Assembly (NCBI GenBank): GCA_037138335.1
Contig: JBAXIO010000008.1
Coordinates: 62,001 to 126,000 of the forward strand
Reading direction: 5' to 3'
Length of the DNA stretch: 64,000 nucleotides
DNA from: CAIRDP01 sp037138335
Lineage (GTDB): Bacteria > Bacteroidota > Bacteroidia > Bacteroidales > FEN-979
A model generated the notes under the pieces. The model did no database searches and was not told the origin of the DNA. It saw nothing but the letters and a program-made list of their open reading frames with translations. Of this stretch, positions 42,401-50,453 are shown piece by piece. How positions within the stretch are numbered: position 1 is the stretch's first letter; every line of letters starts with the position of its first letter. The translations under genes and the position numbers were made by a program.

Positions 42401-43769
42401 CCTGGCTGATCACATTTTTGAAACTGGCGAGCATGTCGTTCACCGATTTGCCAAGGACATCCTTTGGTCCCCTTACAGTCACCTGTTTTTCAAAGTCCCC
42501 GACAGCCATTGACACCGACACATCCGAGATTTCCATGAACGAATCCACAACCGACCTGAAGCTGCCGGCCAGCTTGCCGATCTCATCCTCCGAATGCCTG
42601 ATGTCGGCATAAGAAAGGTCCCCTGTCGAAACCCTTTCGGCCCATTCTGAAAGTACGTTGATGGGCTTTATGATCCTCCTTGAAATAATAATGGATAAGA
42701 AAAATACCAGCACCATGAACCCGCTCACAAGGATGGTTACAAGCAGGATCACCCCGCCTATGCCGCCAATGGCTTCTTCCTTACCCATTTCCTGAACGAG
42801 AACAAGCGTTTGCCCGAATTTCAGCAAGGTTTCCACCGGCAGGATCAGCCCGTAAACGGGATTTCCTGAACGGTCCTTGAATTTCAATATTTTGCGGTCA
42901 TCGGGACCGGCAGACTGATGAGCTTTTATTATCGCTGCGGCCTGGACTCCTTCAGCAGTGTTTTCAATGCTCTTCATCAGGCTGTATGCAGGCTTTTCCG
43001 GGTCGCTGCTGGCAACGATCCTGAGATCAGGGGAAACAAGGAAGGCCACGGCCGTAGATCCGAGGTCATTTAAATTACCAAGCATCCCATACAGGCTGTC
43101 GGCCTGCACCTTGACGGCGGAATAGCAAAGGACTGAATCACCTTCAGTGACGGGATTGACGATATAATAACACATCTCTTTTTCTTTCAGGGGCATCCCA
43201 ATCACTGAGATCCTCGTTTCCCTTCCGGCCCGGGCTTTGCGGAATACATCCCCGAGGATAGTGCTGTCAAGGGGGGGGGATAAAATATTACTGCCCGCCA
43301 AGCTGTTGCCGCCTAGCGAAAAAACGACCTCTCCCCCGGACTTTACTACCATCATATCAGAAAAGCCGGATTCCTTTGCAATTTTCCTGAACCGGTCAGC
43401 GTAACCCGCCAGGGTTTTTCCATATTCTTCTATGTTGGCGGACCCTGCTGCTCCTTTTATCTTTTTCACTCCGCTTGCCTGTATGCTGTTGATCAGTTTA
43501 AGCGAAAGATCTTTCACAGCCTGTTGCTGTGAAAGTATGACCACTTCCCTGAAATAACGGTCGATCTGATTAAATTCCTGCCTGAACGAGAAATCGAGCG
43601 ACTTTATGGCTGAATTCTCGGAAACAATGTTGGCTACAGGAAGCCCTACGATCAGGATAATGAAAAGGGGCAGGGCTGAAACCGCCAGGAACCAAAGCAG
43701 CAGCCTCGTGCGCAAGCTTTTGCCAGGTGACAGGAACTGTCTTGTTTTTCTTCCGGATTTCTCTTTCAT
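39465..43769 (-). CDS. Giant membrane hybrid histidine kinase with three receivers
   Basis: A 1434-residue protein. Order: a membrane segment (~24-45), a periplasmic sensor of ~270 residues, a second membrane segment (~335-365), one or two HAMP-like units (~366-490), a GAF domain (~505-650), a long coiled coil (~655-755), HisKA with FLANMSHELRTPLNSI (His ~766), HATPase_c (NLLSNALKFTEKG, GTGLGLTI) and three receivers with DIGLPGIDG, DLGLKDMSG and DIMMPEMDG. It senses outside or membrane signals and probably drives the downstream REC-HK-REC kinase. Its start overlaps the end of the TerC gene by 4 bp. Coiled-coil runs of Gln/Glu (VQQEELRQTNEELEEQ) are typical of kinases fused to CheB/CheR functions. 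Confidence 0.93.
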   Translation of the reverse strand: MKEKSGRKTRQFLSPGKSLRTRLLLWFLAVSALPLFIILIVGLPVANIVSENSAIKSLDFSFRQEFNQIDRYFREVVILSQQQAVKDLSLKLINSIQASGVKKIKGAAGSANIEEYGKTLAGYADRFRKIAKESGFSDMMVVKSGGEVVFSLGGNSLAGSNILSPPLDSTILGDVFRKARAGRETRISVIGMPLKEKEMCYYIVNPVTEGDSVLCYSAVKVQADSLYGMLGNLNDLGSTAVAFLVSPDLRIVASSDPEKPAYSLMKSIENTAEGVQAAAIIKAHQSAGPDDRKILKFKDRSGNPVYGLILPVETLLKFGQTLVLVQEMGKEEAIGGIGGVILLVTILVSGFMVLVFFLSIIISRRIIKPINVLSEWAERVSTGDLSYADIRHSEDEIGKLAGSFRSVVDSFMEISDVSVSMAVGDFEKQVTVRGPKDVLGKSVNDMLASFKNVISQATLISNGDYSDEMQPRGEKDSLGKALQQMTRTLRENSVEMGQQDWLKSGMAELSMKLSGDKSIHDVTHELIKFLVGYLEGQLGLFYLADEQDDLILTATYAFHDRKGNFSRLKPGEGLVGQAALEKEIILFRDVQENAASLNYGVDEKIPAHFIIAPLVFENKIIGVVQVGKLEAFTSLQKKFVEQILEPVSISLNTSTARVKVKQLLDQTQQQTERLQVQQEELRQTNEELEEQTKALRSSEEALQAQQEELRVINEELQERTKTLEQQRDDIRIKNTELTKARNEIEEKAKDLEFASKYKSEFLANMSHELRTPLNSIIVLSQLLSENKRQNLTDKQIEYASTINSSGSDLLDLINEILDLSKIEAGRIELHPETIDLKEILNQMDMFFKPMVEKKGLGFNLNIDGKVPSNIFVDNQRLQQILKNLLSNALKFTEKGTIALEVRRPADMFELSGTSLKLESSLMFTVTDTGIGIPKDKLNIIFEAFQQADGTTSRRFGGTGLGLTISRSFAQVMGGDIRLKSEEGKGSVFILILPEKYEENRSKVAVQEPVQPPAARVPAEPKHRQPRALANENPQHDHRDNLQKGDKVLLIIEDDPAFSQILFDLAEEKGYKCLVARDGESGLYLADLHVPSAIVLDIGLPGIDGWEVMERLHQDAKTRHIPVHFISAMDKSREALQMGAIGYLTKPVSIDKLREAFGRIEDVISKPMKKLLVVDDDLIIQKSIISLIGNGDVTTTAVDTGKEAFSLLEKENFDCLILDLGLKDMSGYDLIEKIRSNSRLAHLPIIIYTGTELSKEEEERLQKYADSIIIKGVRSPERLLAETSLFLHRIEANLPQEKQEMIRMLYSQEDVFHDRTILLVDDDSRNVFAITAVLEERGLNVIPAGNGREGIEKLMANPGVNLVLMDIMMPEMDGYEAIGLIRKMKKYEDLPIIALTAKAMKEDRDHCIEAGANDYLAKPVDSQKLLSLLRVWLYK

Positions 43770-44827
43770 TTTGAACTTTTTTGGATGAAGGAACGGATCA
43801 ATGAAGCGACAACACTAAGGACAAGGATGGATGCAATGATGATGAGGGAATGATTGGTGCTGAGTTTGTAAAAATAGGCGAGCAGCATTTTCACCCCTAC
43901 AAAACTAAGCAGGACAGCCAGTCCGAGTTTCAGGTAATAAAACCGGTTCATCACATTCATAACCAGGAAAAACAGGGAACGGAGGCCGAGGATCGCAAAA
44001 ATGTTTGAGAAAAATACAATGTACGGATCGAGTGTTACCGAGAATACCGCAGGCACTGAATCAACGGCAAAAAGCACATCCGAGAATTCGATGATCATAA
44101 GAACGATAAACAAGGGGGTGAAATAGAATTTGCCGCCCCGGATGATCCAGAATTTCTGGTCATGGTCCTCTTTGGTTACCCTGAAATACTTCGACATGAA
44201 CTTGACTACCGGGTGATGCTCGGTATCTATCTCCTCCTGCTTTTTATGGGAAATGAATTCCCAACCCATTTTCAGGCCGATTATAACCAGCATCCCCCCG
44301 AAAATATAAAGGAACCACTCAAACCTCTGTATCAGGGCGCTGGAAATAAAAATAAACAGGAACCTCATGACGATGGCGCCGAGGATGCCCCAGAACAGCA
44401 CCCGCTTGTAGTACAGGGGCTTGATCTTAAAGGAAAGGAAGATCAGTACAATTACGAAAACGTTATCCACCGAAAGGGAATATTCGATAAGGTAGCCTGT
44501 GAGATATTCCAGTGAAAGGTTTTTATTATAACGGCAGATGGCATCCTCCAGCCCCAGTCCGTTTATGCTTATCGGGTGGTGGAATCTGGTTATCCTCTCC
44601 TGTATGGCCGATAAGGTATCTGCCCCGTGTATCCAGTTCCCATGAAACCTGATGAGCAGGTAAAAAGCAAATGAAATGCTTACCCATACGAGGGTCCAGA
44701 TGACCGATTCCCTGAATTTCATCACATGGGAATGTTTCTGAAAAACACCGAGGTCGAGCAGCAGCATCAGTAAAATAAAGACGATAAAAGAGGAGAAAAA
44801 AATGAGTTCGTTAAGGTTAAATGACAT
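43766..44827 (-). CDS. TerC/Alx-family membrane protein
   Basis: About 353 residues from ATG 44827 (MSFNLNELIFF); the frame can be extended to TTG 44857, but the inner ATG fits the family better. Eight or nine membrane segments, with SLSVDNVFVIVLIF and FSDVLFAVDSVPAVF, the two acidic TerC signatures thought to bind metal. Homologues (Alx) export manganese or answer alkaline stress. No yybP-ykoY riboswitch is visible in the short region upstream. It overlaps the giant kinase gene by 4 bp, so the signalling operon probably begins here. The start is divergent from glutamine synthetase. Confidence 0.88.
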   Translation of the reverse strand: MSFNLNELIFFSSFIVFILLMLLLDLGVFQKHSHVMKFRESVIWTLVWVSISFAFYLLIRFHGNWIHGADTLSAIQERITRFHHPISINGLGLEDAICRYNKNLSLEYLTGYLIEYSLSVDNVFVIVLIFLSFKIKPLYYKRVLFWGILGAIVMRFLFIFISSALIQRFEWFLYIFGGMLVIIGLKMGWEFISHKKQEEIDTEHHPVVKFMSKYFRVTKEDHDQKFWIIRGGKFYFTPLFIVLMIIEFSDVLFAVDSVPAVFSVTLDPYIVFFSNIFAILGLRSLFFLVMNVMNRFYYLKLGLAVLLSFVGVKMLLAYFYKLSTNHSLIIIASILVLSVVASLIRSFIQKSSK

Positions 44828-44873
44828 TTTGTTTTGCATGCTTTGATGATGTATCAAATTTACGGAAAATTCT

Positions 44874-44881
44874 TACTTTTG
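44874..44881 (+). promoter_or_regulatory. Candidate -7 promoter element TACTTTTG
   Basis: TAnnTTTG match 35 bp before the ATG of the glutamine synthetase gene. Confidence 0.5.
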
Positions 44882-44916
44882 CAAGTCTCTGAATTCTTTA
44901 TCTAAAACCGATTGAC

Positions 44917-46422
44917 ATGAACGAAGCGGTAGTCCTGAATCCCAACCCACTCATCAGTTTCCTCGACAAGCCATCCGAAGAATTTACAAAAAGCGACCTC
45001 ATCAGGTTTATCGAAGCCAAAGGCGTAGGCATGCTGAATTTCCGCTATGCCGGCGGCGACGGGCGTTTGAAGACTCTGAACTTCATGATCAAAAGCCGCA
45101 AGCACCTCGACAGCATCCTCAGCGCCGGCGAGCGTGTCGACGGTTCCAGCCTCTTTCCGCATTACGTTCAGGCCGGTTCCTCCGACCTGTATGTGATCCC
45201 ACGATACCGCACCGCTTTCGTAAACCCGTTTTCGCAGTTCCCTGCCATTGATATTATGTGTTCTTATTACGATAAGGACGGACTGCCCTTTGCCAATTCG
45301 CCCGAGTATATTTTGCGCAAGTCGCACGAAGCCCTGAAAAAGGATACGGGCCTTGCGTTTGAGGTCATGGGGGAGCTTGAATATTATGTTATATCGGAGA
45401 AGAACAACCTCTTCGAAGCTGCCGACCAGAAAGGCTACCATGAATCGGCTCCTTTCTGCAAATGGGAAAACCTCAGGCTGGAAGCCATGAAAGCCATCGC
45501 AAACTGCGGGGGCTATATCAAATACGGGCATTCCGAAGTAGGGAATTTTACCGAAACCGGCTTGAGTTTCGAACAGAATGAAATTGAATTCATTCCCGTC
45601 AAGCTGGAAGATGCCGCTGAACAACTCCTTATTGCAAAATGGATCATCAGGTCACTGGCCTATAAATACGGAGTCACCGTTACTTTTGCGCCCAAGATCA
45701 CTTCGGGCAAGGCCGGGAGCGGATTGCATGTGCATACCCGCCTGATGAAGAACGATAAAAGCCAGATGCTCGACAACGGAAAGCTGAGCGATACCGCCCG
45801 CCGCGCTATTGCCGGTTACCTCGACCTTTCGCAGTCCCTCACCGCCTTCGGGAATACCATCCCCACCTCCTATTTCAGGCTGGTTCCCCACCAGGAAGCT
45901 CCGACCAATATCTGCTGGGGCGACCGCAACCGTTCTGTGCTGGTACGCGTACCCCTTGGATGGGGCAGCAAGCACGATATGATCACCGATGCCAACCCGT
46001 TTGAAACTGATACACAAAAAGGTTTCGGCAGCAGGCAAACCGTTGAATTCAGATGTCCCGACGGGTCTGCGGATATCTACCTCCTGTTCGCCGGGCTCAC
46101 GGTCGCTGCAAGGCACGGCCTGAAGATGAAGGATGCGCTCGAATATGCCGAAAAGACTTATGTCGACATCAATATTTTCGATGAGAAGAACAAACAAAGG
46201 GTGAAAGACCTTCAGCATCTTCCCGATTCCTGCTGGAAAAGCGCCGGTATTTTACAGAAACAGAGGGCGATCTTCGAAAAAGACGGGGTGTTCCCTCCCC
46301 TGGTGATCGACGGTATCATCAAGAAGCTCCGCAGCTATAATGATGAGTTCCTGCGCGAATCGATAAAGGATAATGAGAAGGAGATACTGAAGCTGGTGAA
46401 TACCTTCCTGCATTGCGGATAG
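44917..46422 (+). CDS. glnA: Glutamine synthetase
   Basis: A 501-residue enzyme of the glutamine synthetase family, which makes glutamine from glutamate, ammonia and ATP. GLNFRYAGGDGR-like N-terminal beta-grasp (~36-50), FEVMGELEYYV (metal-binding Glu, ~148-158), GLSFEQNEIEF (~210-220), KITSGKAGSGLHVH (ATP/metal His, ~254-267), RLVPHQEAPTNICWGDRNRS (Glu/ATP, ~310-329) and VEFRCPDGSAD (~373-383) appear in order. The adenylylation motif NLYxLP of regulated GSI-beta enzymes is not seen. Shorter than the ~730-residue GSIII also common in this phylum. Divergent from the TerC gene. Confidence 0.92.
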   Translation: MNEAVVLNPNPLISFLDKPSEEFTKSDLIRFIEAKGVGMLNFRYAGGDGRLKTLNFMIKSRKHLDSILSAGERVDGSSLFPHYVQAGSSDLYVIPRYRTAFVNPFSQFPAIDIMCSYYDKDGLPFANSPEYILRKSHEALKKDTGLAFEVMGELEYYVISEKNNLFEAADQKGYHESAPFCKWENLRLEAMKAIANCGGYIKYGHSEVGNFTETGLSFEQNEIEFIPVKLEDAAEQLLIAKWIIRSLAYKYGVTVTFAPKITSGKAGSGLHVHTRLMKNDKSQMLDNGKLSDTARRAIAGYLDLSQSLTAFGNTIPTSYFRLVPHQEAPTNICWGDRNRSVLVRVPLGWGSKHDMITDANPFETDTQKGFGSRQTVEFRCPDGSADIYLLFAGLTVAARHGLKMKDALEYAEKTYVDINIFDEKNKQRVKDLQHLPDSCWKSAGILQKQRAIFEKDGVFPPLVIDGIIKKLRSYNDEFLRESIKDNEKEILKLVNTFLHCG

Positions 46423-46618
46423 CCGGCCGCTTGCATTAATGCAACGCTGCTGCGCTGGTCTCTCGCACCTAATACCCCAATGCGAACGCCAAAATGTCGC
46501 TTAAACCTTAATGATAACGGTCATTTTGTCAGAACACCTGCTTGCTTTTACGCTGGCATAAAAATTGAACATACCTCATCAGTAAACATAAAAAACAACA
46601 TAAAAAAGGAGGTACACC
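46423..46618. other. Intergenic region before hsp20
   Basis: About 196 bp. Its left part (46425-46480) is G+C-rich with CGCTGCTGCGC, which also occurs at 58561-58571. The short open frame 46480-46671 runs into hsp20 in another frame and is not credible. Confidence 0.4.
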
Positions 46619-47044
46619 ATGACACTTATCAGATGGCATCAGAGAAACCCCTTAGGGGATATGATGAGTAACTTTTTTGAGAACGAGCTGGGTGATTTCT
46701 TCGGAAAACGTATCACCGACCCGGCTGCAAACATCGTTGAGCAGAACGAATCGTTCCTGCTGGAGATCGCTGCACCCGGACTGAAAAAGGACGATTTCAA
46801 GATACATCTTGAAAACAGCGTCCTTACAATTTCCGCAGAAATTGAAGATGAAAAGAAAGAAGAAGGCAAGAACTACACCCGCAAGGAATTTTACTATGGT
46901 TCTTTCAGCCGCTCCTTCACACTGCCCAAGACGATTGATCTTGAGTCTATAAAAGCTGATTACCAGGAAGGTATTCTTAAAGTTTCCATGCCGAAGCGCG
47001 AAGAAGCCAGGCTGGAAATCAAGAAAGAGATCAAGATCTCTTAA
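46619..47044 (+). CDS. Small heat-shock protein, Hsp20/alpha-crystallin
   Basis: A 141-residue Hsp20 chaperone that holds unfolded proteins. The alpha-crystallin domain spans ~38-130: FLLEIAAPGLKKDDFKIHLEN, VLTISAEIEDEKKEEGKNY, the conserved AxYxxGVLxV motif as ADYQEGILKVSMPK (~114-127), and the C-terminal IxI as EIKIS. A strong ribosome binding site (AAAGGAGG) precedes the ATG. Followed by a clear terminator at 47129-47160. Confidence 0.93.
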   Translation: MTLIRWHQRNPLGDMMSNFFENELGDFFGKRITDPAANIVEQNESFLLEIAAPGLKKDDFKIHLENSVLTISAEIEDEKKEEGKNYTRKEFYYGSFSRSFTLPKTIDLESIKADYQEGILKVSMPKREEARLEIKKEIKIS

Positions 47045-47128
47045 GCTTGAGCCGTGACTCGCCAACCCTGAACCGGGTTGCGGGTTACCAATCACATAAA
47101 TTTGGTCGGTTAATAGTTTGGTTTGAAA

Positions 47129-47160
47129 GGCTGTCCCCATGGGATGGCCATTTTCTTTTA
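47129..47160 (+). terminator. Rho-independent terminator after hsp20
   Basis: GGCTGTCCC (47129-47137), loop CAT, GGGATGGCC (47141-47149): nine pairs including two G-U, followed by ATTTTCTTTTA. It is 84 bp after the hsp20 stop. Another smaller hairpin, CAACCC-TGAACC-GGGTTG, is at 47063-47080. Confidence 0.8.
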
Positions 47161-47390
47161 AACCTATCGTACCTGTAATTTTTATTATCTGCTGAAGCCA
47201 GGTTGAAACATCCTTCCCACTGCGGGTTTTGAGTTTTGGGATTTCATGTTTAAGGTACTTCTGTTGGCAGATTAATGTCCTCATTGAGCCGACTTATCCG
47301 GCAACTTGCAGAACATATTTTTCGTCGGGTACACCAGGGAAGATCTTTGCGCATTGATTTTTTATTTTTTATGAAAAGAAGTAATAAACT
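47161..47390. other. Intergenic region before FISUMP gene
   Basis: 230 bp after the hsp20 terminator without a supported gene. A T-rich stretch at 47,358-47,371 lies shortly before the ATG. No structured RNA recognised. Confidence 0.4.
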
Positions 47391-48152
47391 ATGAAAAGAA
47401 TAATTTCGACAATTGCAGTAGTTTTGATGATGTCGCCTGTTCTCAAAGCTCAGACCGACAACATGTATGTCTACAATACAGCATCATCATACTGTAAAAG
47501 GACTGTCACCCAAACCGACAGTGTGATATTCCGTAAGTCTGCCGGAACGCTTACCGATATTGACGGCAATGTTTACAAGACGATTGCTATCGGGAACCAG
47601 GTGTGGATGGCCGAAAACCTGAAAGTTAGGCATTACAGCAACGGAGACCCGGTTCCCAACGTAAGGGATACAACTGCATGGGGCGCACTTACGAGCGGCG
47701 CATATTGCTGGTATAACAATGACAGTTTGAGTAATTCCGGGTACGGAATGATGTATAACTGGTTTGCTGCAGCCGACAGCAGGAATATTGCTCCGGCAGG
47801 CTGGCATGTACCAAGTGATGCTGAATGGACTGTGTTAATGAATTACCTTGGGAATTCAAACATAGCCGGGGGCAAGATGAAGGAGGCAGGCACATCGCAC
47901 TGGTTCAGTCCCAACACCGGGGGGACCAATGAAAGCGGTTTTACTGCTCTTCCCGGGGGGTACCGTTACACCGACAACGGTTCTTTCAGAAAGTTGGGCT
48001 GTGATGGCGATTGGTGGAGCACAACAGCCGTAGATACCACTTATGCATTTTTCAGGAACATATACTATAATGATGCAAGTTCAGGGCGCTATTATTATAA
48101 TAAGCAGAACGGCTTCTCGATCCGCTGTTTAATGGATGCTCATAAAGAATAA
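47391..48152 (+). CDS. Exported FISUMP-domain protein
   Basis: A 253-residue protein with a signal peptide (IISTIAVVLMMSPVLKAQ, ~4-21) and one 'Fibrobacter succinogenes major paralogous' domain (~55-250). Landmarks are DIDGNVYKTIAIGNQVWMAENL (~57-78), GMMYNWFAAAD, GWHVPSDAEWTVLMNYLG (~138-155), SGFTALPGGYR (~182-192), WWSTTA and the closing SIRCLMD. These domains have a C-type-lectin-like fold and are found on surface or secreted proteins of Bacteroidetes. No C-terminal sorting domain. Role unknown. Confidence 0.88.
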   Translation: MKRIISTIAVVLMMSPVLKAQTDNMYVYNTASSYCKRTVTQTDSVIFRKSAGTLTDIDGNVYKTIAIGNQVWMAENLKVRHYSNGDPVPNVRDTTAWGALTSGAYCWYNNDSLSNSGYGMMYNWFAAADSRNIAPAGWHVPSDAEWTVLMNYLGNSNIAGGKMKEAGTSHWFSPNTGGTNESGFTALPGGYRYTDNGSFRKLGCDGDWWSTTAVDTTYAFFRNIYYNDASSGRYYYNKQNGFSIRCLMDAHKE

Positions 48153-48234
48153 TATGGAAGGGGGAAATAGAATATTGATCCGTTAGCAGTTCGCTTTCAA
48201 TCAGGACAGGTACATTCATTTCGGCTTATAGTTG

Positions 48235-48242
48235 TATTTTTG
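48235..48242 (+). promoter_or_regulatory. Candidate -7 promoter element TATTTTTG
   Basis: TAnnTTTG match ending 5 nt before the ATG of the EamA transporter gene at 48248; implies a nearly leaderless mRNA. Confidence 0.5.
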
Positions 48243-48247
48243 CCGCT

Positions 48248-49174
48248 ATGAAAACCCCCAGCCAGAACCAGCGTGCCCACCTTGCCTTACTGGCAACCGC
48301 CTTCATCTGGGGGCTTAATTATACCATCTCAAAATACCTTCTCACAGGGATCTTTACCCCCCTGCAACTGATCTTCCTTCGCTTGCTGGGCGGGATGATA
48401 TGCTTCTATATTTTCCAGAAACTGTTTGTCCATGAGAAAGTCGCCCGCAAAGACCTGATCATGCTGGCTTTCCTGGGGATCATAGGGTTCGGGCTGAACC
48501 AAACCTTGTTTTACGCGGGGCTCGCGTTTACATCACCTGTAGATGCTTCCATCCTGCATGTGATAAATCCCATACTGGTCCTGATTTTTTCCAGCCTTCT
48601 GATCGGCGAAAAAGTCACCTTCAGAAAAACAGGGGGGATCCTCCTCGGGAGCTCCGGTGCCCTGCTGCTCATTTTCTACAGCAGCGGCGTGAGTTTCAGC
48701 GGCAACCATGCCCTCGGCAACCTGATGATTATCCTGAACATGCTTTGCTATGCCCTCTACCTGGTCCTCATAAAACCACTGACCGGAAAATATAAAACCG
48801 CCACCATACTAAAATGGGTTTCCCTGTTCGGCTTTATTTTCATCATCCCGTTCTCGATCAAACCGGCCTTGCAGATCCACTTTTCGGCGATCTCACTGAA
48901 CACCTGGCTCTGGGTCCTCTACGTCATCCTCATGAACACCTTCATAGCCTACTTCCTCGTAAATTATGCCCTGGAAAGGGTCATGCCAAGCGTGGTTAGC
49001 TATTATACCTACCTCCAGCCGTTCATTGCCGCGGCTGCCTCGGTTACCGTAGGAACAGGGTCTATCACCTGGACCAAAATCCTTGCAGCCTCCCTGATCT
49101 TCAGCGGGGTGGCCCTGGTAAATACCGGGTCAAAAAACGAACAATCAACGGAATCAAAGCCGGCCCCGGATTGA
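48248..49174 (+). CDS. EamA/DMT-family transporter
   Basis: A 308-residue inner-membrane protein with ten membrane segments in two EamA repeats (~10-140 and ~155-295). FIWGLNYTISKYLL (~18-31), ASILHVINPILVLIFSSLL (~101-119) and VSYYTYLQPFIAAAASV (~257-273) are typical of drug/metabolite transporters. Substrate cannot be told. Monocistronic by position, converging on the phospholipase D-like gene. Confidence 0.9.
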   Translation: MKTPSQNQRAHLALLATAFIWGLNYTISKYLLTGIFTPLQLIFLRLLGGMICFYIFQKLFVHEKVARKDLIMLAFLGIIGFGLNQTLFYAGLAFTSPVDASILHVINPILVLIFSSLLIGEKVTFRKTGGILLGSSGALLLIFYSSGVSFSGNHALGNLMIILNMLCYALYLVLIKPLTGKYKTATILKWVSLFGFIFIIPFSIKPALQIHFSAISLNTWLWVLYVILMNTFIAYFLVNYALERVMPSVVSYYTYLQPFIAAAASVTVGTGSITWTKILAASLIFSGVALVNTGSKNEQSTESKPAPD

Positions 49175-49206
49175 GTTTCGTAAAAGCGGGAAATTACAAG
49201 GATGGC

Positions 49207-50271
49207 TTAAAGGAGGTGACGGAAAGGGGTGAGTAACCACTCAAAGAATTTTTCCACCCAGGACCTTCTTTTCCAGACTTCATAAATGAATGGCTCCGAA
49301 GATTTTAACGTCTCTTCGACATGCGATTTTAACTGGTCGATAATGGTTTGCTCATATCCTATCAACGCGATTTCGTATTGGAAACGAAAACTGCGGTAAT
49401 CGAAATTGGCCGAAGAAATTGAAAAAACCTCATCGTCGACCATCAACATCTTGGCATGCAGGTTATACGGTCCGTAAAAGAAGATCTTTACACGGTTCCT
49501 GTCGAGCAGCCCGAGGTATTTGTTGCGTAAAATATCGATCATCCTTACATCGGAGTTCTTTGGCATGATGATCTTCACCTCCACTTTTCTTTTGCTTGCA
49601 TCCATCAGGGCTTTCCTGAGGTTATAGCCCGGGAGGAAATACGGCGTTTCGATGACAATGGATTTCTTCGCCAGTTTGATCATGCGCGAATATTTCTTGC
49701 GGATCCTCTGCAGGGGAAGGGAAGGCACATCCCGCATGATCTCGAAATTTTCATGATGAATGGTACGGGTGAAAGCAAGCTTGTTTGTAATGATATAAGG
49801 GTTAAAAGCCTCGTAAGTTTCATTGAAAACCTTCTTCATCGCCAGGGCCAGGTCCCCTTCGGTCCTCATGGCAAGCTCTCTCCAGTTAAGATTGTAACCG
49901 GTGATATTAGCCGAACCGAGGTATGAAATTTTATCGTCGATCACAAGAATTTTACGATGGTCGCGGCGATGCCCCCTGGTGAACAGGTCGGAATTGATCT
50001 TGATCTTCTCAAAAAATTTCACCTCCCCACTATAACGGATCATTTCGGTAAAGAAATCCTCGGTTACAGGCCCTTTCCCCCAGGAATCGATAAGTATGCG
50101 GATTTTAACGCCTTCTTTTGCCTTTTTCGTCAAGGCATCCCTGAACCGTTCGCCCATATGGTCATTGGCGAATTTGTAAGTCTCCAGCAATATGTACTCC
50201 TTCGCCTCAGCAATATCATTCAGCATGAGGTTATAAAGTTGAAACGTATCGTCGATGAGCCGGTACTGCAT
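49207..50271 (-). CDS. Phospholipase D / cardiolipin synthase-like protein
   Basis: About 354 residues from ATG 50271 (MQYRLIDDTFQL). Two HKD motifs: HRKILVIDDKISYLGSANI (~105-123) and HAKMLMVDDEVFSISSANF (~271-289), each with His, Lys and Asp plus the following GSxN/SSxN. This is the layout of PLD-type cardiolipin synthases without N-terminal membrane helices, so a peripheral enzyme is likely. An upstream extension to 50310 is possible but would run through the -7 promoter element and toward the tandem repeat; the inner ATG is preferred. Confidence 0.88.
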   Translation of the reverse strand: MQYRLIDDTFQLYNLMLNDIAEAKEYILLETYKFANDHMGERFRDALTKKAKEGVKIRILIDSWGKGPVTEDFFTEMIRYSGEVKFFEKIKINSDLFTRGHRRDHRKILVIDDKISYLGSANITGYNLNWRELAMRTEGDLALAMKKVFNETYEAFNPYIITNKLAFTRTIHHENFEIMRDVPSLPLQRIRKKYSRMIKLAKKSIVIETPYFLPGYNLRKALMDASKRKVEVKIIMPKNSDVRMIDILRNKYLGLLDRNRVKIFFYGPYNLHAKMLMVDDEVFSISSANFDYRSFRFQYEIALIGYEQTIIDQLKSHVEETLKSSEPFIYEVWKRRSWVEKFFEWLLTPFRHLL

Positions 50272-50275
50272 CTTA

Positions 50276-50283
50276 CAAAGATA
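50276..50283 (-). promoter_or_regulatory. Candidate -7 promoter element TATCTTTG
   Basis: TAnnTTTG on the minus strand, 4 nt upstream of the chosen ATG (50271) of the phospholipase D-like gene. It supports the downstream start and suggests a leaderless mRNA. The 8-bp repeat array begins about 27 bp upstream of it. Confidence 0.55.
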
Positions 50284-50310
50284 CAAGATATCTGTTATCC
50301 AAATATCCAA

Positions 50311-50413
50311 TTATCCAGTCATCCAGCCATCCAGCCATCCAGCTATCCAGTTATCCAGCTATCCAGCTATCCAGTTATCCAGCTATCCAGCTATCCAGCC
50401 ACCCAGCTATCCC
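50311..50413. repeat. 8-bp tandem repeat array (YYATCCAG), array 1
   Basis: Twelve full units of YYATCCAG (the last is CCACCCAG) plus a partial one, with only the first two bases varying (TT, TC, CC, CT). Units 5-10 show a 24-bp higher-order period (CT-TT-CT twice). It lies between the divergent phospholipase D-like and yicC genes, in the promoter region of both. Confidence 0.9.
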
Positions 50414-50453
50414 AAAATTTCACGTATATTTACATCCTATAACTCCAATCACC

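Noticed and set aside
43766..44917. yybP-ykoY manganese riboswitch before the TerC-family gene
   Set aside because: The space to the divergent glnA gene is under 100 bp and shows no matching structure.
44902..45624. 240-aa minus-strand frame opposite glnA, and other long antisense frames (e.g. 37296-38039, 40765-41976, 62206-63321)
   Set aside because: All lie opposite well-supported genes in G+C-richer DNA, where antisense frames stay open by chance.
50311..50413. CRISPR array
   Set aside because: The repeat is an 8-bp head-to-tail tandem with no spacers and no cas genes; the same holds for 53495-53590.
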